11,002 nt of DNA from Coriobacteriaceae bacterium (lineage in GTDB: Bacteria; Actinomycetota; Coriobacteriia; Anaerosomatales; SLCP01). The stretch lies in the NCBI GenBank assembly GCA_003563465.1, contig PWVH01000138.1, positions 1 to 11,002 on the forward strand, given 5' to 3'. Below the pieces are notes generated by a model, which did no database searches, was not told the DNA's origin, and saw only the letters and a program-made list of their open reading frames with translations. Each line of letters starts with the position of its first letter. Position 1 is the first letter of the stretch. A program made the translations under genes and the position numbers. Positions 6,027 through 11,002 of the stretch are shown here, piece by piece.

Positions 6027-8792
6027 CTAGAATGCCGCCCCGTGACACTTCTTGTACTTCTTGCCGCTACCACAAGGACAAGGATCGTTGCGACCAACAT
6101 TCGCATAGGGATCATCCTTATCCTTCACGACGGTCGCAGCCTTGGCAGAACCTCCAGCAGCAGCACTGGCAGACGCTATGGCGTCCGGTGACGGACCTGC
6201 GGGCCCTGCCGACACGGCGGCCGCCTGTGCCGCGCCGGAAAAGATCGTCGATTCCGAGGGTGCAGAATAGGAGACGTCTCGCACGGGCGCTCGTTCGGGC
6301 TGAGCCTCGGGGCGTACGACCTGGATGCGGAACACAGTGCGCAAGAAGTCTTCGTTTATCGCTGCCACAAGCTCGCCGAACATGTTGTATGCCTCGGCCT
6401 TGTACTCGACCAGCGGATCGCGCTGGCCCATCGCGCGCAGGCCTATACCGTCCTTTAGATAGTCCATCTCCAAGAGATGCTCCATCCAGCGAGTATCTAT
6501 GACTCGGAGCATCACTTGGCGCTCGAGTTCACGAAGATTGTCCGGCCCCAGTTCGGTCTCCCTCATCGTATATGCAGCCAGAGCTTCTTCGGTGAGAGCA
6601 TCGGCTAGCTCGTGAGGATTCTCTGTCTCGCCCCTGTGACGCTCGACGGCCCGATCGATTCCCGTGAGGTCCCGATACCATGTGGCCAGACCGTCCCAAT
6701 CCCACTCTTCGGCGTAGCTATGCTCCGGACAGTGATCGAGAACGGAGCCGAGGATGGTCTCTCGGACCAGTTCATCGACACGCTCGTGAATGTCCTTGCC
6801 GTCCAAGATGCGGTTCCGCTCGGCGTAGATCACCTCGCGCTGTTTGTTCATCACGTCGTCGTATTCCAGAACGTGCTTGCGTGCCGCGAAGTTCATCGCC
6901 TCGACCTGTCGCTGAGCGCTCTCGATCGCCTTGGAAACCAGTCCTGCCTGTATAGGCATGTCATCAGGAATGTCGGTACGCTCCATGAAGCGCGAGATAC
7001 GATCCATCCTGTCGCCGCCGAAGAGCCGCATGAGATCATCTTCGAGAGAAAGGTAGAATTGCGAAAGCCCGGGGTCCCCTTGGCGGCCGGAGCGACCACG
7101 GAGCTGGTTGTCGATTCGCCGCGAATCGTGACGCTCGGTACCGAGGACCGCAAGACCACCGGCGGCTACAACCTTATCGTGCTCCTCGGCCGTTATGGCC
7201 TTCGCCTCGGTCAAAGCCACCCGTTCCTGCTCCTCCGTGGCCTCTTCGGGCTGAACGCCCTTGTCTCGAAGCAGATCCTCGACTAGGAAATCCGGATTCC
7301 CGCCGAGGATGATGTCCGTACCTCGGCCGGCCATGTTGGTGGCGATGGTTACGGCTCCTAGACGGCCAGCCTGCGCGACGATGTGAGCCTCGCGTTCGTG
7401 ATGCTTCGCGTTCAAAACCTCGTGCTTGATGCCGCGCTTGTCAAGCATCCGGGACAGCCGTTCGGAGTTCTCGATGGAAATCGTGCCGACGAGAGATGGC
7501 TGGCCGGCCTCGTGGCACGCTGAGATCTCTTCGACTACCGAACCGAACTTGGTCTCGATGGTCCGGTATATGAGATCCTCGCGGTCCTCGCGGATCATCG
7601 GCATGTTCGTCGGAATCACCATGACGGGAAGCTTGTATATCTCACGAAACTCGGCATCTTCCGTGACCGCAGTGCCGGTCATGCCCGAAAGCTTTTCGTA
7701 AAGGCGGAAGTAGTTCTGCAGCGTTATCGTAGCGAGCGTCTGGTTCTCCTCGCGCACGTGCTGTTTCTCCTTGGCCTCGATGGCCTGGTGCAGGCCTTCC
7801 GAGTACCGTCGCCCATACATGAGGCGTCCGGTGAATTCGTCGACGATGATGACTTCGCCGTCTTTCACGACGTACTCGACGTCTTTCTTGAAAAGGTATT
7901 GCGCCTTGAGAGCCTGCTGGAGATGATTGACGAGTTGCCCGCTCGGATCGCCGTAGAGGTCCTCGATGCCCAGTGCGTGCTCGACCTTGCGGATGCCCTC
8001 CTCGGTCGGCGCAACGGTCCGCTTGGCCTCGTCGATCTCGAAATCGACCTCGGGACCCAGGCGCGGCACGACCTTGGCGAACGACTTGTACGTATCGGCG
8101 GACTTGGTCCCCGCTCCTGAGATGATCAACGGAGTACGCGCCTCGTCTATCAGAATCGAGTCGACCTCGTCTACGATGGCGAAGGGGTGCCCGCGCTGCA
8201 CGCGATGATCGGAACGCACGACCATGTTGTCGCGCAGGTAGTCGAATCCGAACTCGGAGTTCGTACCATATGTGATGTCGGCAGTGTATGCGAGCTTGCG
8301 TTTTGTCGGGTCCATCTGTGCCTGGATGAGTCCGACTTCCAGACCGAGAAACCGATAGACTTGACCCATCCATTCGCTGTCACGCCGGGCAAGATAGTCG
8401 TTGACGGTGACCACGTGCACGCCATTGCTTTCTAACGCGTTCAGGTAGGCAGCAAGGGTGGCTACGAGGGTCTTGCCCTCGCCGGTCTTCATCTCGGCAA
8501 TCTGTCCACCATGTAGAACCATGCCTCCGATGAGCTGGACATCGAAATGCCGCATGCCGAGGGAGCGCCTAGCGGCCTCACGGCAGACGGCGAACGCTTC
8601 GGGGAGCAAGTCATCTAGAGCTTCGCCGCTTTCGCGTCGGGACTTCAACTCCCCCGTTCTCGCCCTAACGCCATCGTCGGAAAGCGCCTGGATATCGGGC
8701 TCGAGTGCGTTGATGCTCGCAACTACACTCTCGTACTGTTTCAGTTGTCGACCTTCGCCAAGAGTGAAGAGTCTGGCAAGGAGATTCGCCAT
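6027..8792 (-). CDS. secA: Preprotein translocase ATPase SecA
   Basis: SecA is the motor ATPase that pushes unfolded preproteins through the SecYEG channel. From the ATG at 8792 it has 921 residues, beginning MANLLARLF as many SecA proteins do. Motifs include Walker A MKTGEGKTL (about 101-109), DEVDSILIDEARTPLIISG from about 208, the second ATPase half ATNMAGRGTDIILGG, and RGRSGRQGDPG. A low-complexity Ala/Gly/Ser linker leads to a C-terminal zinc-binding tail with Cys905, Cys907, Cys916 and His917 (CPCGSG ... KCHG), which in other SecA proteins contacts SecB or the ribosome. The frame also has a GTG at 8816 with AGGGG 7 nt upstream, which would add eight residues (MFRKVLFF). I prefer 8792 by family fit and GGAAGG (8804-8809), but the choice is not certain. 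A promoter with an extended -10 lies at 8850-8858. No hpf/raiA gene precedes it. Confidence 0.97.
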   Translation of the reverse strand: MANLLARLFTLGEGRQLKQYESVVASINALEPDIQALSDDGVRARTGELKSRRESGEALDDLLPEAFAVCREAARRSLGMRHFDVQLIGGMVLHGGQIAEMKTGEGKTLVATLAAYLNALESNGVHVVTVNDYLARRDSEWMGQVYRFLGLEVGLIQAQMDPTKRKLAYTADITYGTNSEFGFDYLRDNMVVRSDHRVQRGHPFAIVDEVDSILIDEARTPLIISGAGTKSADTYKSFAKVVPRLGPEVDFEIDEAKRTVAPTEEGIRKVEHALGIEDLYGDPSGQLVNHLQQALKAQYLFKKDVEYVVKDGEVIIVDEFTGRLMYGRRYSEGLHQAIEAKEKQHVREENQTLATITLQNYFRLYEKLSGMTGTAVTEDAEFREIYKLPVMVIPTNMPMIREDREDLIYRTIETKFGSVVEEISACHEAGQPSLVGTISIENSERLSRMLDKRGIKHEVLNAKHHEREAHIVAQAGRLGAVTIATNMAGRGTDIILGGNPDFLVEDLLRDKGVQPEEATEEQERVALTEAKAITAEEHDKVVAAGGLAVLGTERHDSRRIDNQLRGRSGRQGDPGLSQFYLSLEDDLMRLFGGDRMDRISRFMERTDIPDDMPIQAGLVSKAIESAQRQVEAMNFAARKHVLEYDDVMNKQREVIYAERNRILDGKDIHERVDELVRETILGSVLDHCPEHSYAEEWDWDGLATWYRDLTGIDRAVERHRGETENPHELADALTEEALAAYTMRETELGPDNLRELERQVMLRVIDTRWMEHLLEMDYLKDGIGLRAMGQRDPLVEYKAEAYNMFGELVAAINEDFLRTVFRIQVVRPEAQPERAPVRDVSYSAPSESTIFSGAAQAAAVSAGPAGPSPDAIASASAAAGGSAKAATVVKDKDDPYANVGRNDPCPCGSGKKYKKCHGAAF

Positions 8793-8822
8793 GAAGAACA
8801 ACACCTTCCGAAACACAGCATA

Positions 8823-8837
8823 GCCCCTGAACGGGGC
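8823..8837 (-). promoter_or_regulatory. Small hairpin in the secA leader
   Basis: In the predicted secA leader RNA, GCCCC, a 5-nt loop and GGGGC form a short GC-only stem. The 3' arm contains the AGGGG that would serve the alternative GTG start at 8816, so folding would hide that site while leaving GGAAGG (8804-8809) free. The structure is visible in the sequence; a regulatory role is only inferred. Confidence 0.35.
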
Positions 8838-8849
8838 AAAAGCACAACG

Positions 8850-8858
8850 ATTCTAGCA
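8850..8858 (-). promoter_or_regulatory. Extended -10 promoter for secA
   Basis: Read on the minus strand, TGC followed by TAGAAT matches an extended -10 element (TAGAAT is 5/6 to TATAAT). RNA would start near 8843, giving a leader of about 50 nt to the ATG at 8792. No strong -35 hexamer is visible at the normal distance, as is common for this promoter class. The promoter would drive secA, prfB and yitT together. Confidence 0.55.
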
Positions 8859-8949
8859 CACGCGAACTTCTCTGAATGTGCTGCGCGATCACCGTTACGG
8901 AAGCGACAAGACCCTCTCGAAAAGTACGCGAATAGGAGCAGACACCCAA

Positions 8950-8982
8950 GAGGGTCGACGACGCTACCTGTCGTCGACCCTC
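8950..8982. repeat. Perfect 13-bp inverted repeat with 7-nt loop
   Basis: GAGGGTCGACGAC (8950-8962) and GTCGTCGACCCTC (8970-8982) are exact reverse complements around the loop GCTACCT. The stem would be very stable as RNA. There is no T-run after it on either strand, so it is not a textbook intrinsic terminator, although many high-G+C bacteria use such stems to end transcripts. It lies about 95 nt upstream of the secA -10 element, so it may terminate read-through from the regulator gene, or it may be an operator. Confidence 0.6.
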
Positions 8983-9127
8983 CAAGGTCGAATCTCAGCC
9001 CCCCGGGCTCGAGAGGTGGGCATCACGACCGTCGCGGTGCCCCTCAGGAGTCTCCCTCTCCTCACCTAGCGGCCTGACCACACGCTCCCGCTCCGCTCCT
9101 TGACAGAGAGCCTGGCGAACCTCGATC

Positions 9128-9162
9128 CGCTCCACAGGAAGCTTCAAGCTTCCTGTGGAGCG
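9128..9162. repeat. Perfect 35-nt palindrome (17-bp arms, 1-nt centre)
   Basis: CGCTCCACAGGAAGCTT (9128-9144) and AAGCTTCCTGTGGAGCG (9146-9162) are exact reverse complements around a single C at 9145. As RNA this folds to a 15-bp stem with a 5-nt loop (TTCAA on the plus strand). No T-run follows on either strand. It lies about 250 nt after the stop of the regulator gene on the minus strand. It could be a terminator or 3'-end stabiliser, a protein-binding operator, or a small repeat element; copies elsewhere in the genome would decide. Confidence 0.7.
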
Positions 9163-9410
9163 ACGATATCGAACGCGTCTTATCCGCCTCTTACCACTTT
9201 CTGGCCAACTGCAGGAATCACGTCGGAGCCTACCGCTGAATACGGTTTTCAGACCGTCGGTCATAGCAACAGTCGTCATCAGAATCTCGTCTATACTCCT
9301 AAAGTGCCTATCTTCATGTCAGTCTGCCGCTCGTCCGACCAGTGCGACCTTTGGTCTGTTGGTTTCGGCAATCTCTTATCTGCGGAATCCGCGCCGGCTT
9401 CAGGCGATAC

Positions 9411-11002
9411 TCAGACCGACCAGCCTGAGTGCTTATCCCCGTCCTCCATGGCAAGAACCTGCTCGTAAAGACGCGTGGTCTCTTCCGAAGGTTCCAGACC
9501 TAGCTCGTCGCTGAGACGTGAGCGGCATGCCGCGTATGTGTCCATGGCGGCATTTCGCTGCCCGCATGCTATCTGGCAACGCAGCGCCTCCTGGTATAGG
9601 TCCTCGCGCCATGGATCCGCTGCTATGGCGTGCCGAATCGGCCTCAGAGCGCCTACCTGATCACCCGAGACGCACAGCAACCGATAGGCCGAGAGCATCG
9701 CGTCTCCGAACTCTTGCCGATAGTGATCCCTTGCCGTAGAGAACCAGTCATCGTAGACGTCTCCGGGAAGCAACTCTCCGCGATAGATATCCATGAGACG
9801 CTCGTAGCAACGAAGAGCCTCTTCGGGATTTCCCGACATCCTGGCCTCACGAGCCTTGGTGCAAAGCACATCGAACTCGGCCACATCAGATCTCAAATGT
9901 TCGCTGACCGCCCTGCAAACGCCGCCTATGTGCTCGACGTACGAACACGGAGTGCTCTTGCCCACTCCAGGCGTCAGGGCTGCTTTCATTGCACTCCATA
10001 TGACGTAGAGGTTGTTGCGAGCACGGTCTGCTTCCATCCCCGGCCAAAGGTGCTCGCAGACTTTGTCGCGCGGCACATCACGACCCTTGTTCAGCACCAA
10101 CATCGCAAAGAGAAGCCGCGCTTTGCGCTTTCGCCACTCGCGTTCCGTGACCTGCCGTGTGCCCACCCTTACCTCTAAGCCACCGAACATCCGAACCCTG
10201 CAAGGCGGTGTCGAACGCAAAGCCTCGATGCTGTTTGATGCCTCTTCGCCTAGCATTCGAGAAGCGAGAAGAGACCACTCGCCTTCGTCCAGTAGCTCGA
10301 GCGCTGCCATCAGGGAATCATCCGAGTTCCAATCAGCGATCATCCGAAGCATGTGAGGCGGTAAGTTACGAACTCCAACAGCTAAGGCGATCAGACCGAG
10401 GAGGTAAGGAAACGCACGAACGTACATGGCAATCGGCCAGTTGGGACTCTCCGAGAGTATGTATGCCTCGTGATCGAGGAAGCGACTGTACGCTTCCTCG
10501 ATGCGCCCTTGGCGCCTGACGACCTCGGCAAGGACCATGTCGGCGCGAATCAAGTGGTAGTAGGCTCCTTTGGGAGCGCACTGCTCTCGAACAAGCGCAG
10601 CGTGAGTTGCAGCGGCCTCTAGGTCACCCAGAGCAAGGAAATTCGCGGCCAGCTCGACTTCGGCGAGTAGGTGATGGTAGGTGATGTTGTGGTGTAATGC
10701 ATATTCAAGAGTTCGCTCGACCTGCACCATCGATTCGTCGACTCGTTCCACCGTGCGCAGCATGGTGGCCACATACAAGCGTGCGAAGGCTTCGCTGGTT
10801 CGATCGCCGGTCTCATGAAACCCCTCAGCCAGAAGCTGTATGCGCTCGATGTTGCTGCTTCCGCCGGCCATAGTGAAACGAATAGCTGCTTCCACACATC
10901 GGGCTGCCGCCTGGTGAGACTCAAGTCCGAACTGAGCCGCGTGCTCTCTAGCGTTCTCCGAGACTTGAAGAGCGCGATCGAGTCTCCCGAGTTCCATGAG
11001 CA
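9411..11002 (-). CDS. TPR / winged-helix / BTAD transcriptional regulator (C-terminal part)
   Basis: This is a transcriptional regulator whose N-terminal part lies beyond the right edge; the frame is still open at 11002, and the Met at 10997 is probably internal. Numbering from that Met, residues 1-250 form degenerate TPR-like helical repeats (ELGRLDRALQVSENAREHA, FLALGDLEAAATHAALVREQ, and RRQGRIEEAYSRFLDHE). Residues 266-345 are an OmpR-type winged helix (CRVRMFGGLEVRVGTRQVT ... KARLLFAMLVLNKGRDVPRD ... LWP). Residues 370-517 are a bacterial transcriptional activator (BTAD) domain (FDVLCTKAREA ... RGELLPG ... RLSDELGLEPSEE). The DNA-binding part is thus at the C-terminus, the reverse of SARP/AfsR proteins. 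The full protein probably carries an N-terminal P-loop (STAND-type) ATPase, which is inferred, not seen. Target genes and signal are unknown. It ends in TGA, with no neighbour in its transcript visible here. Confidence 0.88.
   Translation of the reverse strand, partial: LMELGRLDRALQVSENAREHAAQFGLESHQAAARCVEAAIRFTMAGGSSNIERIQLLAEGFHETGDRTSEAFARLYVATMLRTVERVDESMVQVERTLEYALHHNITYHHLLAEVELAANFLALGDLEAAATHAALVREQCAPKGAYYHLIRADMVLAEVVRRQGRIEEAYSRFLDHEAYILSESPNWPIAMYVRAFPYLLGLIALAVGVRNLPPHMLRMIADWNSDDSLMAALELLDEGEWSLLASRMLGEEASNSIEALRSTPPCRVRMFGGLEVRVGTRQVTEREWRKRKARLLFAMLVLNKGRDVPRDKVCEHLWPGMEADRARNNLYVIWSAMKAALTPGVGKSTPCSYVEHIGGVCRAVSEHLRSDVAEFDVLCTKAREARMSGNPEEALRCYERLMDIYRGELLPGDVYDDWFSTARDHYRQEFGDAMLSAYRLLCVSGDQVGALRPIRHAIAADPWREDLYQEALRCQIACGQRNAAMDTYAACRSRLSDELGLEPSEETTRLYEQVLAMEDGDKHSGWSV

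Larger units (their letters stand above)
8856..9410. other. Gene-free region between the regulator and secA
   Basis: About 555 nt with no convincing gene on either strand. Open frames here give arginine- and serine-rich peptides that run into the neighbouring genes in shadow frames, start without good ribosome sites, and do not resemble a known family. In particular I see no hpf/raiA gene, which often precedes secA. The stretch holds two perfect inverted repeats (8950-8982 and 9128-9162) and the secA promoter at its left end. It could be the 3' region of the regulator transcript, a structured RNA, or a decayed gene. Confidence 0.6.

Noticed and set aside
7642..8373. Long minus-strand open frame of 243 codons inside secA.
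   Set aside because: It is another frame of secA with arginine/histidine-rich composition; the SecA frame has all conserved motifs.
8983..8998. On the minus strand a stretch reading GGGGGCTGAGATTCGA resembles the conserved 5' end of tmRNA.
   Set aside because: No tag reading frame, no T-loop and no CCA-type 3' end follow within the space before secA, so the match is short and probably chance.
9100..9105. A perfect TTGACA -35 hexamer on the plus strand.
   Set aside because: No acceptable -10 hexamer lies 16-18 nt downstream and no plus-strand gene follows.
8995..9279. Minus-strand open frame of 94 codons in the gap upstream of secA.
   Set aside because: Arginine-rich, with no ribosome site at proper distance, it translates the large palindrome, and resembles no known family.
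9100..9514. Two overlapping plus-strand open frames covering the end of the regulator gene.
   Set aside because: They run antisense into the conserved BTAD coding region and have serine/proline/arginine-rich, non-protein-like composition; treated as shadows.

Overview
The window looks like chromosomal core sequence from a moderately G+C-rich actinobacterium, most likely of the class Coriobacteriia or a close relative. The basis is the order secA - prfB - ftsE - ftsX - S41 protease - rnr on one strand, together with an actinobacterial-type RF2 and a wHTH-BTAD (SARP-like) regulator. This lineage call is inferred from protein character and gene order, not from a marker-gene search.

The main block reads leftward on the minus strand. 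From right to left it holds: the C-terminal part of a large TPR / winged-helix / BTAD transcriptional regulator (9411 to the right edge); a gene-free stretch of about 550 nt with two strong perfect hairpins and an extended -10 promoter; secA; prfB (GTG start directly after the secA stop); a YitT-family membrane protein whose GTG overlaps the prfB stop; a gap of about 280 nt with a second extended -10 promoter; ftsE, ftsX (11-nt overlap) and a C-terminal processing protease (42 nt further on). At the left edge is the N-terminus of RNase R (rnr), also on the minus strand. Between the protease and rnr sits the only convincing plus-strand gene, an unrecognised small protein with an acidic tail and its own good sigma70-type promoter.

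Functionally the window joins protein export (SecA), translation termination (RF2), cell-wall hydrolase control at division (FtsEX), envelope proteolysis (CtpA/CtpB type) and RNA decay (RNase R). It is a housekeeping neighbourhood, and I found no phage, insertion sequence, CRISPR, tRNA or rRNA.

No clearly new multi-gene system is present. The points most worth a second look are: RF2 carrying Ser-Pro-Thr instead of the usual Ser-Pro-Phe stop-codon recognition tripeptide, in a gene without the programmed frameshift; the two long perfect inverted repeats upstream of secA; the plus-strand orphan gene; and the regulator with its DNA-binding and BTAD domains at the C-terminus.
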